DNA from: Aphrocallistes beatrix
Lineage: Eukaryota; Porifera; Hexactinellida; Sceptrulophora; Aphrocallistidae
Direction: 5' to 3'
DNA length: 64,000 nucleotides
Assembly (NCBI GenBank): GCA_963281255.1
Contig: OY725493.1
Span: 3,069,857 to 3,133,856 of the forward strand
In this document: positions 33,623-45,939 of the stretch, piece after piece
Layout of the letters: each line of letters begins with the position of its first letter
How positions within the stretch are numbered: position 1 is the stretch's first letter
Translations under genes and position numbers: made by a program
Notes under the pieces: generated by a model
What the model saw: only the letters and a program-made list of their open reading frames with translations
Databases searched by the model: none
Told to the model about the DNA's origin: nothing

Positions 33623-34105
33623 CAGTTGAAACCGGGTTTTTTTGACACTGGGTTTTTTTGACAATCGTATTTTTTTGACATATTTTGCTGCAGATTGTTT
33701 TTTTCATGTATTTACTATATAATTTCCATCGGTTTTTTTTGACACTGGGTTTATTTGACAATCGGTATTTTTTGACAATTGTTGGTGTAAAAATCTGAGT
33801 TTTATGTACAGTTGACACCGTGTTTTTTTGACACCCAATTTTCAGCAATTAGTTCATGACATCCCTAACAAAACAGAAACGTCTGACACTGACGGAAAGG
33901 CACGAGATAGTCCTGCGTCTCGACAAGGGTCACCCTCTGACGGCAATTGCCAACGACTACGGAGTCAAGAAATTAACCTTTATATACTTAATAATTCTTA
34001 CTATGACCTCTAAAATATATTTTCTTCGTAGTGGGATGCGCAACACTGGGTTTTTTTGACATTTTTTCGTGCAAATGAGGTGTCAATAAAAACCAGTTTC
34101 AACTG
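33623..34105 (+). mobile_element. pogo/Tigger deletion derivative keeping a helix-turn-helix
   Basis: Inverted ends CAGTTGAAACCGGGTTTTTT and ACCAGTTTCAACTG with TA on both sides. The motif GGGTTTTTTTGACA repeats many times near the ends. Frame 33856-33990 (MTSLTKQKRLTLTERHEIVL, then RLDKGHPLTAIANDYGVKK) is the N-terminal psq-type/CENP-B-like DNA-binding domain of pogo transposases. Everything after it is deleted. Confidence 0.8.
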
Positions 34106-34249
34106 TATTAGATTTGAAATTCTTCAAATAAAACCAATTTCTTTTTTGTGCGGTGAGTAAATGAATCCTTTTTAACTGATGAGTCACCAAGAAACAAAAC
34201 ATACTACAACTAAGAAACCTCAAGAAACCTCATACTATAGCAGGATAAT

Positions 34250-34625
34250 TAATAAAACCTAAATACGAATGATAGTAACAGTTTAAGATCAGATCTATTG
34301 CATTCTGTAAATGTATTTACAACAAGTGAGGAGAAGATATCCAGTGCCAAATTTTGGATTTTTGAATCTTTATGAGTTGAATTTATTAACTTGTCGGTTG
34401 CTGTTTGGATGCTGACGCTTTCATGCTGGGCGTTAACAACGGATTGATGGCAAAGTAAACCAATTGCCCAAATTGGAAACTTAAACTTTTTTTGCCACAA
34501 CAAGAACTGGCAGCTAAATCAGTCTGCATAAAACTCGTTAAGTGTATTAAGTTAAGGCCACTGAGAATAGGTTGTTTAACGAATTGTGGATTGATGCAGA
34601 ATACAAAACACTCTTGATTCACACA
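34250..34625 (-). other. Unrecognised coding-like stretch
   Basis: Two overlapping minus-strand frames (34386-34622, including HLTSFMQTDLAASSCCGKKS, and 34249-34503) have coding-like composition but no match that I recognise. They could be two frames of one decayed gene. Confidence 0.25.
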
Positions 34626-34734
34626 TAAGTAATTAGGTCATCGCAAGGTTGCCTATTAAGGAAGATATTCGAACTAAAGAATCTATAAATAAACCATCAG
34701 ATTGCCTCGAACTATCCTTACTCATATGCAATTG

Positions 34735-34990
34735 TTAGGGTTTTCAAAATTCGATGTTTGAATCATTAGATTCACACCGTTCAATAGGCTTATTTTGAGT
34801 AGCAAATATTCACCATTAAAAATTCAAGCAATTTGGAGATTATTCATTCGTCCACAACATAGACTCACCATATCATCTCCAAGTTGATGCATTTTTCATG
34901 GTGAACATTTGGTGATTAAAGTAAATATTTGAAGGATGTGCATCTAAAAATTCATACTTTTTGAAAGTGCTAAAATGCATACTAATTTGG
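34735..34990. repeat. Degraded relative of the giant fold-back at 13585
   Basis: GGGTTTTCAAAATTCGATGTTTGAATC..AGTAGCAAATATTCACCAT and the mirror ATGGTGAACATTTGGTGATTAAAG..GTGCATCTAAAAATTCATAC repeat the arm motifs of 13585-14276 with many changes. The short arms and divergence show an older copy. Confidence 0.6.
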
Positions 34991-37050
34991 GAGGTGATTT
35001 TTTGCAACTTTTGGACAATAATAACTGCCACAGCTCATTAACATTAGTTATTGATTTTCTTCTAGTGAGGCAGATTTTTCATATACAGGGTCCAGAAATT
35101 ATTGGCACCTTATGATATTATTCTTGACTTACCATATTTAGTATAACCATACTATATATCCTTTCAACCTTCATATTATTCTATTGCGCCGAGGTAATAG
35201 CTATTATTTAAAAAGTAATGGCAATAAATATATTTATTTTTGAATTTTTTTGCTAAAATTTAATTTTTGCGGATTAATTTTTAGCGTTATATTTATGAGT
35301 ATCGAAATTCGCATGCGTGCCGTAGGCATGCTAGAAGGTGGATTAACGCAGAAAGAAGTAGCTAGCAGACTAGGCAAAAGTATTCGAACAATCAAAAGGT
35401 GGTGGAAGAGACATATCAACAACGAAAGACTCCACCATAAACCTGGCGCCGGCAGTCCAACCAAGCTCAATCCTGTCGCTAAAATGATAATTGGCAAATC
35501 CCTTGGGAATCGACACCAGTCCACTAGAAGATTGACTGCGAAACTTAAATCTAAGGGATATTCTATATCAAAAAGCTCTGTACATTCACATTTATCAAAA
35601 CGCCTCAGAGCTAAGGCATTCAAAAGTCCAAAACAGCCAAGATTGACACAAAATCAGAAGGAAAAGAGGCTCAACTTCTGTCGAAAATATAATAAATGGA
35701 CTGTTGATGATTGGAGAGCTATTCTCTGGACAGATGAGTCTCCTTTTGAATTATTTCATTCAACAAATCCACAAAATGATCGAATTTGGTTTCGTAATTC
35801 TTCTGAGGTCACACCATAGGAAAAGGTGAAATTCCCTCCAAAAATCATGGTGTGGGGCATGATGAGTCACCAGGCACTCTCAGAATTACATATTATTCCA
35901 CCCAAACAAACTGTGAATGCTTCCTATTATGTATCTGAAATATTAGCTAAACCAGTAAAGAGGCACTGAAAAGAAAGCGGAAAACAGGTACAATTCTTCA
36001 ACGGAGAATGATTGCAAACCCGTTACGGGCCACTTTGATGCAGGATGGTGCTCCATCTCACAGAGCCAAAATTACTCAAGAGTGGTGTCGACACATTTAT
36101 CAAATTTCTGGGGAAAGGAAGAATGGCCAGGTAAATCTCCGGACTTGAACCCAATCGAGAATCTGTGGGCTATTCTCAAACAGAAGCTTGATGAGTTACC
36201 TCAATCAAAGAACCTGGAAGACCTGTTTCATCGTAACTTGATAACCACCATGGATGCACAACTTCTATCGTAACTTGATTACCATCATAACTTGATTATT
36301 ACATGTATGCACAACTTCTATCGTAACTTGATAACCCTGTGTTACTTGAATAGGAGTGTTAAGTTGAATTGGGATTCGACCGAGCACACTTGAAGCGATA
36401 ATTTGACAACCAACTTCCGATTTGAATAAATTCGATGTTATTGGAACGGAGGAGGAACAGACGTTTATGAAAATGTGTTTTAATTTTAATTTTGCCTTTT
36501 AGGCTAGTTAAACTGAGTCTCAACAATATTGTTAGTAGTTCATCTAAAAATTACAATTCAAGACGTTGTACCCATATTTCTGAATAATAGGCGTTTATGC
36601 AGTTTAATTTTCATAATATTTCTTGGGAGATATAGGTTGGTGAAGTTGGCGTTCAGTTAGTTCGGATCTTTTCCCCTCTTGCTAGTTACCAGAGTGAGCA
36701 TGCTTTAATTAATTAAGCTTTGATTTTCAATCAATTGAAGATGTATGTAGCTTAGTTGGATGTATTATTAATTGATAGAGAATAGACACATAGGTTTTAT
36801 GAGACGTGATTTGAATCGTATAAATTCAGTAGTTTCTTAGGACTACCTCATCAAAGTTAACTAAAATCCGAAATTTTGAATACTGACTTCTGGCTATTTT
36901 TTCTACATTTTTATCCCGCTTTTAGGGTTGATACTCCATCAATGTATTCTTAATTACCTTATATTTTATTTGAAATAATAAAAACATCGGGCTGCTAATC
37001 GATTTTTGGTGTGGTATTTCATTTTTAATCTATCCAAAATTTGAGCATCT

Positions 37051-37321
37051 TTCCCAATAGGTAATGTAATCCAGCAACACTAGACAGTACAGAGAGAATT
37101 TATTTTGTGTAAGGATAAGACTACTGATAATGAATGTCTTTCCTGCTTGAAGGTATAGTTCCAATAATGTTACCAACACATTTTTCTGATGTGAATGTTA
37201 AGTAACATTATTGGAACTATACCTTCAAGCAGGAAAGATAGTCATTGTCAGTAGTCATCCCTACACAATCAATTCTTTCTAGACAGTCTAGTGTTGCTGG
37301 ATTACATTCCCTATTGGGAAA
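37051..37321. mobile_element. Hairpin MITE inside the Ginger1 5' region
   Basis: Arms of about 125 bp: TTCCCAATAGGTAATGTAAT, CCAGCAACACTAGACAGT and GCTTGAAGGTATAGTTCCAA on the left, with exact or near-exact inverted counterparts ending ATTCCCTATTGGGAA. The short centre is near 37190. Non-coding. Confidence 0.8.
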
Positions 37322-37586
37322 GTCATAACTTGATTACGATCATAACTTGATAAGTTTGAATATAATAACCATTTCACTTGCTACAGTGAGTATATTTTTA
37401 TGTAATGGATTATTTATTATTTTGTAAACTTTACTCCCTAGCTAATTACGTCGTTTGTCTGCGATAAATCTTGATTCACTCAAATTAGTTACTCAAAATT
37501 ATTTCGATTTTTACTTCCCTCACACCTTATTTTTTATATCTTACTTAGAGTTAGTACGTACATCCGTCGATCATAACTTTTAGTGA

Positions 37587-40500
37587 ATGGATCCGACTGA
37601 GCACGATAATATACGGAAGTACTTATCGGATGGAACCTTCCCAGCCGACATCCAAGAGGGACCCAAGTACGCTCGTGCGAATTTTCGTCGGAAAGCTTCG
37701 CATTATTATGCTGAAGGAGAGATTCTCTACAAGGTAAGTTTGCATCGAATAATTCCATATATTTGAATAGAAGTCCCAGATATGGGCAGGAATTGAAAGA
37801 ATTATCTACTGCAAATCCAAGCGTTTTAAAACGATATTTATACGGAATCCTAGATTGGGGACTCTATTTGCATTTTAAATAGATATAATTTTTGTGATGA
37901 TGTTCTAATTTAGAAATCTTATAAAGTCGACGAATTGAAAAGTTTAAAAAAGTCGATGTATTACAAACCGTTCATAGTTGATGATTTGTAAACCCTCAAA
38001 GGTTGATGATTTTCATGCGCCCCTTTGAATAATTAATCAATCAAGAATTCAATCATATTTATACTTTATTCCTCAATATTTTAGCTCATTCGTAACAAAA
38101 GAGGGATCTTAGAACGTTTTGAATGTCCTGTTACTTCAGAAATTCCCCAAATCCTAGATGCCAATCATGTAGACCATCCAAGGATCAATACAATGGCCGC
38201 TTCCATCAGACAGAGATACTTCTGGGATAAAATGCACCAACAAATCGAACAATACGTAAGTTGTCATATCGTTTTGATTTTGGAAACAATTTCATCTTCT
38301 CAAACACATTTAATACCTTTCCTGTTGTGACCTGACGAACACCTGTCCATAACCCATATACCATTGCTATAGCATCATTATGAATAATATCCTACCAAGT
38401 TAGTTAAATAGTAATTCACAGAAGTTCAGTTCCAATATTGCCATATTCTCTGAATAGGTCAAGTCCTGCCATTACTGTCAGATTGATTCGGCAAAAATTA
38501 AACAGCCACAGAGGGAACTTCAACCTATTTCCCCACCTGAGAGACCATGGCAGCGCATAGGCCTCGATTTATTTGTCGATATGCCTCACAACGAGTTCGG
38601 ATACAGACATGTACTCGTAGTTGTGTGCTACCTCAGTAAATATGTAGTGGCCCGCCCCCTCAAGACCAGAACAAGTTCCGAGGTAGTTGCAGAACTCTTA
38701 GGAATATATCTAACGTTTGGTGCCCCGAAAATTTGCCAGCACGATCAGGGAAAAGAGTTTACCAGCAAGGTGAGGCATATTATATAAATTAGTAAATGTT
38801 ATTATTCTACTCGTATATATATACAGTCGACTCCGCTTAATAGAGTCACTGTTTAATCGGGTCGGCCGCTTAATCGGGTCACTTTTGGCAGGAACGGAAT
38901 AGCTCTCACACATAGAGGCTAATACAAAAACATTTTCGGTTAATAGGGTTCTCCGCTTAATCGGAGCAAAATATGCCCTGACCGATGTAACCCTATTAAG
39001 CGGAGTCGACTGTATATATAAATGGACGTTTTCTTTACTAATTTATCCTTTCGAAATTATTGAAAAGAAATCTAAATCATGCATTGAGGTAGTTTACCCT
39101 GGATGATAAATAATAAAGCTAAGTTCTACGATGTAAGACATTATTTGATTACTCGCCCAGATTTTCTTTTGATTTTCGCAGCGATTTCCTAACAATTGCA
39201 CAATGTATTGAATATGTCATCACTTGTACTATTTTTGTTATCGTGATCCATAAATGCAAAGCACTGATAATCACATTTTGGAATGAATTTACTGTGGTTT
39301 CTATACTTAGTAGAATGATTGCTGCTGATCTCTAACTCAATCATCTCCCCAAAACTATGATAATTATATAAATTAATGGATGTAAAGTATACATGTCCGA
39401 ATTTATCGAATCGATATTCATTTTACTTATTGAGTTATTATAATTAATAATGTCTTGTTTCCCACCCTGCAACGTGTGTTAAAATTGTACAGAGAACAGC
39501 TACATGTGACGCAACAATTTTTCACACATAATTTTTACAATTAATGTAATTTTATTAATTAATCAGCACTAGTGAGAAATTACCCTGGGGTCGTTTATTT
39601 CTTGTAGCGTCTACCTGTTAAAATGCAAGTTATATTATGAATAAGCAAATCAGTTCATTAATTTTACTTAGTCTTATTCTGCATTCACATTCAATTGATT
39701 TACAATATTAATTAACAGGAATTCAATGATATGCATGAACAGTTAGGAGTGGATAATAGACGTTCAAGTGCTTATTACCCTCAAAGTAATGGGCTTGTGG
39801 AGGCACACAACAAAATTATAAAGAGGTTCGAATTCATGTTTAAATATTAATGGTGCTTATACTATTAAAATAAATTATGTTACTTTTAATATTCATAGGA
39901 AAATCGAGAGTTTACGTCAAACCTCGGATGGTGCGTGGCCAACCAAACTGCCATTTGCAGTACTAGCGTCAAATACAAAGATCAAAAGAGCCACTAAATT
40001 TTCTGCTTTTGAGATCATGTTTGGTCGCAAGTGTGAGGCTGTGCCTTTACTTAACCTGAGTAAAAGCCATTCGACCTATCCAACGGAGCAGTCATCTGAA
40101 GATGAATTAATTCATCCTGATTCTCTAAGTCTAAGCGATCCGTATGCTATTGAAATCGAAACCATCGATGATATTGGCCACGAAATGAAATTTATTCGCC
40201 AGCAGAATGAGTCTGAAATGCGTCTGAATATCAAAGTAGAGCAGGTCAGACAAAAGCGTATCTATGATAAAAAAGTAAAAACCAACAGGTAATTGCTAGC
40301 TCAATGCTGATTGCTTTTTATTTACTGCATGCTGCAATACCTGCTATAATATTATTTATTGAACATTTTATTTATAGATCTGATATTCAGGAAGGAGATA
40401 AGTTCATCGTTCGTAACATCAAAAAGGACAAAAGGCTTCCAAACACGAAGAGCCAACCAAATTATCTCGGACCTTTTACTGCTAAAAATTTAACAAAAAG

Positions 40501-42217
40501 TCACCTCGTTACTGAAGTCAGACAGAAAAGTGTTTCATACCCTATTCACATCTCGAAAAAATATACACAACGCGAGGAGCAGGTATTTAGTTCAAATGAA
40601 CAAAGTTGTAATATATATATCGGACTATATTATAGACAAGCGCACTTCGCTTGCTTCCGCTGCGCGGTTTGCGGACACTGTGTCCGCAGAGTTACCCAGT
40701 AGGCGTTTGGGGATATTAGAGAAACAATACATCGGTTCTTCTCTCACATTTCTAGCACCTCCCAGTTCCTCAATCAATTCTAGTCAAACAAAAAAACCAT
40801 TGCGTTTTAATATATAAGATATCTAATCCATGTATTTTAATTTTTCTATACCAATAGCAACATCTTGAAGATAAGTCCCAGCCTAATGATGCGGTTTTAA
40901 TTCATCCACCCCAGATTAAGTGTACTAAAAGAAGAAGTACGGATGTGATAAATCAAATTGGCCTTAAGAGATCGAAGGTAATATTATAATGATTATATTT
41001 TTATTGCAGTAAATAACCTTTTGTATCTATACATACTGAATTGTACATTCTCTTTATTCTTCTCAAAGGACGATGTCATCCGAAAATTAAAAGGCGATTT
41101 ATACATTTCTTCATTGCATGAGACTCTCCACAACACGATGAAGAGACAGATGTGTCCAACGACAACCGTTCTATTCTCGGTTCTTAAAGATGTCACTCCT
41201 TTTGACATGGTTTGTTTCATTTAATAAATTAATTTTGATATTTGAATGTGGAATTTATTGATGTTCAATTTATAATTTTCGGAATTAAAGAGATTGCTTC
41301 GTAGAGAGAAGAAATTATGAACGCACTTCAACAATGGGCTCAAGTAGCATACGTTGGAAAATTTGAAAACTCCACTTTGCAAAGTCGACATTGCATCAAC
41401 TACTCTCACAAGGTTTTATACCCAGTTGTAAGTTAATCATTCTTACTTATTTATCAATGAAGGTGTTTGATTGTTTTCGATGAAAAATTTGTTTTATTTT
41501 AGATTTGTGAATTGCTAGAAGTGGAATTGATTAGCAGGAAATTTTCGTCGATAACTGAAGTTCCCCTTCAAGTTGCCACCTCTATCTAAAACCGGGCCAT
41601 TCTATCAGCCGGTTACAGAACAATGGCAAAAGATGAAATGTTTACAACTTGGAGTTACCTTCAAAGAATATTTTGAGCAACAATCAACACTGACCGGTTC
41701 TCTTTTATCAAAATTTATTCCGTGGCAAACTAGCAGAATTGGGATGGACGGTAACTGCTTTTTTAGATGCCTATCTAAAATTATATCAGGCACAGAAGAG
41801 CATCATGCAAAGCTTAGGGCTGAAACATGTAGATACATGGTGACGGATGGAAAACCTATCATCAATCGTTATCTAAAAACATTTAATAAGGATTTGTCTC
41901 CGATTTCCTATCTAAAAACATCAGCCATGACTGAAGACGGTATTTGGGCGACAGATGTCGAGGTAATGGCGATAGCGTGCATGTTAGATTCTGATGTCTT
42001 CATTGCTACGGAGCAGCATGATGCTAGAAAACTCCAGATGAGAGTCATTTGGAACAGATACTCAGGGTGTATCGAGTTTATTAGAGATCCTCAAAATATC
42101 TGTCTCTATATTTCAAATCCTCATCAACATCATTATGAGCCAGTTATCCGACTAATAAAATCAGAATACGATAGTTTCAAACTCCAGGACACTAGCGAAA
42201 ACCTTTATTTCTGTTAG
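37587..42217 (+). CDS. Ginger1 transposase: integrase with C-terminal OTU protease (multi-exon)
   Basis: Exons that I can place: 37587-37733, 38085-38255, 38458-38769, 39719-39825, 39899-40288, 40378-40582, 40858-40977, 41069-41209, 41305-41427 and about 41561-42217, all with GT-AG introns. Order of domains: an H2C2 zinc-binding motif (HVDHPR...CHYC), the integrase core with DLFVD (first D), QHDQGKEF (second D) and GLVEAHN (E), then a GPF motif (YLGPFTAKNL) as in Gypsy integrases. After about 200 residues comes an OTU cysteine protease with DGNCFFRCL (catalytic D/C) and HHYEPV (catalytic His). No stop or frameshift was found in the exons placed, except that the join into the last exon is uncertain (the upstream frame stops at 41552). 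It could be active. The fused protease presumably removes ubiquitin-like tags, but its role in transposition is unknown. Confidence 0.8.
38824..39012. mobile_element. pogo-like MITE in a Ginger1 intron (GACTCCGCTTAATAG repeats)
   Basis: Inverted ends CAGTCGACTCCGCTTAATAG and CTATTAAGCGGAGTCGACTG with TA flanks. The internal unit CCGCTTAATCGGGTC is repeated. It lies inside the intron 38770-39718. Confidence 0.8.
40625..40698 (-). mobile_element. Helitron-like 3'-end fragment in a Ginger1 intron
   Basis: ACAAGCGCACTTCGCTTGCT, GCTGCGCGG and GCGGACACTGTGTCCGC are the inverted 3' end of the dispersed family. It ends abruptly. It is located within intron 40583-40857, which creates false open frames. 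Confidence 0.7.
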
Positions 42218-42638
42218 AATTAACATCATTCCTATCCCATTGGATTTTATATTTAAAAAGTCGATATGTCTCTTAATGTTCTGTTATTATTGACATTTAA
42301 TTTCAAAAAGTATCACTATTTAGATTTATTTGAAATTATAAATGTGTTAATCGCCAAATTTAAAAATATACATATTATTGGTACTACATTGTTTAAAGGA
42401 TTAAAGATTATCCTGATTTTTCTGATATATTGCCGTCCCTACTAGAGATATTATTGTATATTATTGAGGTTGTGCAATAGGAAAATGTTGGATAGAATAG
42501 TCTCAGGGATGCCTGATAGGATCAAGAAGTGAATAGAACTAACTGGCGATTATATTGGGAAATGATTTCGGCGATAGTTTATCATGATTTGCATTTGTAG
42601 TAGATTAAGTAAGGTGCCAATAATTTCTGGACACCCTG

Positions 42639-43013
42639 TATATCAAAAGCAGCAGAAGAGGAAATAATAAAGTTAAAAATTTGTATATAAGTAAGAAAAA
42701 TATTCGATAAAGGTGGTGCATTTGTTTCTGGATTAAAAATAATATCATAGCGAAGACATTATCTTCTATTGCTCTGAAACTAGTAGTACTATTTTACTTT
42801 TCGCATAAAATTTTTTAGCCGAAAGAGCATTCAGTAATGTTGTGACGATAAAAAAACAACCTAGATCTGGGCTATCCATAATGACCTTAGATTTGCGATA
42901 ACGAATATTAAGCCACATCTTAAACAGGTTTAGAATCGTAGCTATTAAACTTTCATATTTTCAAATATCGTGATAAAGGGGTTATAAAAGAATTAAGAGA
43001 TAGGTATTAATCT
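42639..43013. other. No recognised feature
   Basis: AT-rich spacer between the Tc1 right end and the next Helitron-like copy. Plus-strand wording near 42810-42860 (EHSVML-like fragments in several frames) is too short to call. Confidence 0.35.
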
Positions 43014-44005
43014 TTACTATTAAAACTCGATCTGTAAATAATCGATTGAAGAAACTGCAAGGCACAGAAAGCAGATTATTCGCATGTGGGAGTCTTTTGG
43101 CTATGGCACCAATAATTTCAAACATATGAAAATGTCGACTCATCATGGAATAATGACGTCATTGCCAACTTTTTATAATTAGAAATGTCTGTGTTTTTCG
43201 ACTAAACTAAGGCATTTTTGGTGATAAAAGGATGAAATTTTAATAACCTGTGTATATTAATGAATCTCAAATATGATACAACTCCCATCATAAAATAAAG
43301 ACTTATCACTCTGTTATGACGTCATCATTAAGCATCCAAAAGTGAAAATTCGCATATTTTGTGATTTTTGGAGTGACATCGGTTATAACAGTAAGTCAGA
43401 AGTACAAGTATTTAGAGATGTACATGTACAACCAGGGGGCGTACTAGCATTGGGGCAGAGGAAGCAGTTGCCTCTTCACTATTTCGGAGATAGGGAGATT
43501 CCGGAAAACGCCCCTGTAAAAACTATTATAATTTAATAACATAAAAGTGCGCTTCCCTTAGTTGAGCTGCGGCTGGCGGACACATTATATCCGTAAGAGG
43601 CGCCTAGGCTTACATTGATTATTTTTATGGTAGATAACTTCTCTAAATACTTCTGTTTTGATGAAAATCACAAATATCTTCAATTTTTCCATTTTTAATG
43701 CGTAATGGTGACATCATAACAGAATGAGGAGTTATCAATTTTTGATGAGAGTTGTATCATATTTGAGATGCATTAATATACACATTCTCTTAAAGTTCAG
43801 CCATCTATCACATAAAATAGAGTTATATTCAAAAACCTAAAATTTCTATTTATTGAAAAGGGTGTCAATGACGTCATTATTCCATGATGAGTCAACTTTT
43901 TCCTCTGAGGTCAGAACTTAGTGGAACCATAGCCAAAATACTCTCACTTGCCAAAAATCACCTTTCTTTGACTTGCAGTTTGTTCAATCAATTCGTTATA
44001 AATAT
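43014..44005. mobile_element. Helitron-like repeats, inverted pair
   Basis: The first copy (plus) starts A|TCTTTACTATTAAAACTCG at about 43013. It lacks the microsatellite, has TGACGTCA near 43154 and 43319, and breaks off near 43430. The second (minus) begins at its 3' hairpin end, AAGTGCGCTTCCCTTAG, near 43547 and has TGACGTCA near 43869. It finishes at the conserved AGTTTGTTCAATCAATTCGT near 43977 before a short TA repeat. The sequence between them (43430-43545) is unrelated. Confidence 0.7.
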
Positions 44006-44009
44006 ATAA

Positions 44010-44350
44010 TATATATGTCATGGGGAAGCTTTAAATTTGGTGGAATTTTAAATTCCCCTAGTGGAAATTAAAATTGGAGTTTCCACTGGGGGGAATTTCA
44101 ATTGGAGTTTCCCTTAGTGGAAATTTAAATCTCCCTAGTGGGAACTCTAATTATAATTTGCCCTGGGGGAATTTAAATTTCTAAAGATTAGATTTTGCCG
44201 TACAAAAATTGGAGTTTCCCCTAGTGGAACTTTAAATTTCCCTAGTAGAACTTTAAATTTCCCTAGGGGAATTTAAAGTTCCACTAGGGGAAACTCCAAT
44301 TTTTTGTATGACAAAATCTAGTCTTTAGAAATTTAAATTCCCCCAGGGCT
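44010..44350. repeat. Fold-back of GGGGAATTTAAA / TTTAAATTCCCC units
   Basis: Units such as CCCTAGTGGAAATTTAAA recur about ten times in both orientations. The right half forms a long hairpin: TTTCTAAAGATTAGATTTTG near 44170 answers CAAAATCTAGTCTTTAGAAA near 44313, with the centre near 44265. MITE-like, no coding capacity. Confidence 0.7.
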
Positions 44351-44582
44351 CTTTGAAAACAAGGGATGTACTTTCTGCCATAAAAATATGAGATAATCGT
44401 AATATTTGATTATTTATTATTGTAGAAACTATTTATAGATTAGCAAATAGTAATACAGTACATACTTGTAAATCGTATTGTTGTTATTTGACACTGAATA
44501 GTGTATTTGTAAGTTACCATTGTAAATAGGATCTTGTTTCCAAGTAGTGTGATTGGATTATAAGGAAATTGTTCAATTGACT

Positions 44583-44695
44583 AAAGTTTCGGGATCCCGG
44601 GATTGAAATATCGGGATCGGGATTATAAAACTAATCCCGGGATTGAATCCCGGAGGTAAAATGGACCGGGATCCCGGGGTTGTAACCCCTAATCA
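44583..44695. repeat. Short GGGATCCCGGGATTG repeat cluster
   Basis: CGGGATCCCGGGATTG at 44590, AATCCCGGGATTGAATCCCGG at 44630 and CCGGGATCCCGGGGTTG at 44668 are direct and inverted copies. The GC-rich content contrasts with the flanks. Probably a small MITE. Confidence 0.45.
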
Positions 44696-44699
44696 AAGG

Positions 44700-45369
44700 C
44701 CTTAGGAAGACAATGGTTGATATACCAGTCTGCGTGCGACGATCCTCGAGGGGAATTTTGGCTACTGTCCACTCTTGCAAAAAAATTGGGCCACCATCTT
44801 CTTGCCAACACTGCGAGCCCTGCGAACCTTTAATGGTGGTTCTTATCCAGGAAAACCCATAGTATTGAAGATTGCCGCTTTGTTTCCGGGTCGTATTGAT
44901 GTATTTAAGTCTCATCACATGTTTGGATATCGTGAACAGGTTGGATCCTCTTCCGTTAAACTTTCTATCCTAGCCTCCAACTGGAAATTTGTCAGGTGAT
45001 GAGGGATCCAGCGTGCTGCGAGCCTCCTGACATCAATATTATCGTGTAGGATTGTATTAATCGCTGCTTTTCTGATGTCTAGATTCTCAGCAATCTGCTC
45101 AAAAGTAAGTGGGCATCATCTTTGATCAACGACTCCACTGTTGCAATTGTCTCTGCAGTAACAGCAGTTGGAGGCCTTCCTGACTGAGGCTCATCTCCTA
45201 GTGATGTCCTCTCCCTCTTGAATTCGAGATACCAACGCTCAACTGTACGCTTCGATGGGGCTATATCTCCGAATGCTTCCTGCAAATTTTCAAAACTCTG
45301 CTCCACCGATAACTTCCGCATGGAGTCATAGAACATCATATCTCTAAAATCTCTTCTTTCAAGTTCCAT
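44700..45369 (-). pseudogene. Mariner transposase, N-terminal part intact, rest decayed
   Basis: The minus-strand frame 45369-45080 is open: MELERRDFRDMMFYDSMRKL, SFENLQEAFGDIAPSKRTVE, RWYLEFKRERTSLGDEPQSG and RPPTAV. This is the HTH_48-type DNA-binding region of mariner transposases. Downstream only fragments remain, such as KKMVAQFFCKSGQ (about 44790) and PLEDRRTQT-like residues (about 44740). Catalytic residues are not recoverable. Confidence 0.75.
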
Positions 45370-45824
45370 TTAGAATATTAAAAATTGTAAAAGCGTCGAA
45401 TAGATAGAATAGCGCTACTCAGGTAGTAAGCTTAGTATAGAGCTCAATTCTCAGTATAATCCTTATACATAACTAAAAACATAATATCAAGTTAATGAAA
45501 CTTTCTTCAGATTCAGTAACACTCGCATACGATAAAACTTTTGGACTGACTCTTGTATTATTTAGTTTCAAAAATCAATGGTTAGAACGATTAAACTACT
45601 ACCATTAAAGAGAGTTAAAAATGAAATTATTATCCAAAATGAACAGCATTTTAGTCTAGATAGAATATTGATGTTGCAAATGCGATTATTATAAGTGTAC
45701 CAATGAAACGAGAAATATTTCTTCGTATCTTTGATTTTAAATGGAACCATATCCTCCAATAATTTACTCATATAAAGTTATGTTTTTGTATGTGCGATAG
45801 AAATTTGTGGTTGTTAGCGTAAAT
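45370..45824. other. No recognised feature
   Basis: AT-rich spacer; the minus-strand frame 45568-45771 shows no similarity. Confidence 0.35.
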
Positions 45825-45939
45825 ATGAACGAGATAACAAAGAGAAATATTATCAAAGCATATTTCAAGAGTGGATAAAATGCATCTGAAATCTTGAAGC
45901 ATGTGGAGAGCCTTGCAATATCACGAGCGACAGTCTATC

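Larger units (their letters stand above)
36255..42476 (+). mobile_element. Ginger1-type DNA transposon (about 6.2 kb)
   Basis: Bounded by TGCACAACTTC at 36255 and its inverted partner GAGGTTGTGCA at 42476, at the points where the surrounding Tc1 gene is cut. Only about 11 bp of the terminal repeat is clear, and no exact 4-bp duplication is visible, so the ends are approximate. The left 1 kb holds many copies of ATCGTAACTTGAT (36230-36350, 37325-37350) interrupted by a hairpin MITE. The single gene encodes a Gypsy-type integrase followed by an OTU protease, the combination described for Ginger1. No reverse transcriptase, protease-RT polyprotein or LTRs are present. Confidence 0.78.
35086..42638 (+). 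mobile_element. Tc1-like element (DD37E) split by a Ginger1 insertion
   Basis: The left end CAGGGTCCAGAAATTATTGG after TA (35086) matches the right end CCAATAATTTCTGGACACCCTG before TA (42638). Transposase: ATG at 35295 (MSIEIRMRAVGMLEGGLTQK), SIRTIKRWW, WTDESPFELF (first D), a stop at 35817, LMQDGAPSHRA (second D), a frameshift, NPIENLW (E, about 36160), then interruption near 36255. The C-terminus resumes at 42480 (MLDRIVSGMPDRIKK, stop, IELTGDYIGK). The two halves together give a normal-length element, which shows the 6.2 kb between them arrived later. Confidence 0.88.

Noticed and set aside
40530-40817. Extended ORFs across 40583-40817
   Set aside because: They run through an intron containing a Helitron-like fragment and a stop-poor GC-rich stretch; the exon ends at the GCAG|GTATTT donor.
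37587-42217. Gypsy LTR retrotransposon or endogenous retrovirus
   Set aside because: Integrase and GPF motif resemble Gypsy, but no RT, RNase H, gag, protease or LTRs exist, the gene has many introns and it ends in an OTU domain. This fits Ginger1.
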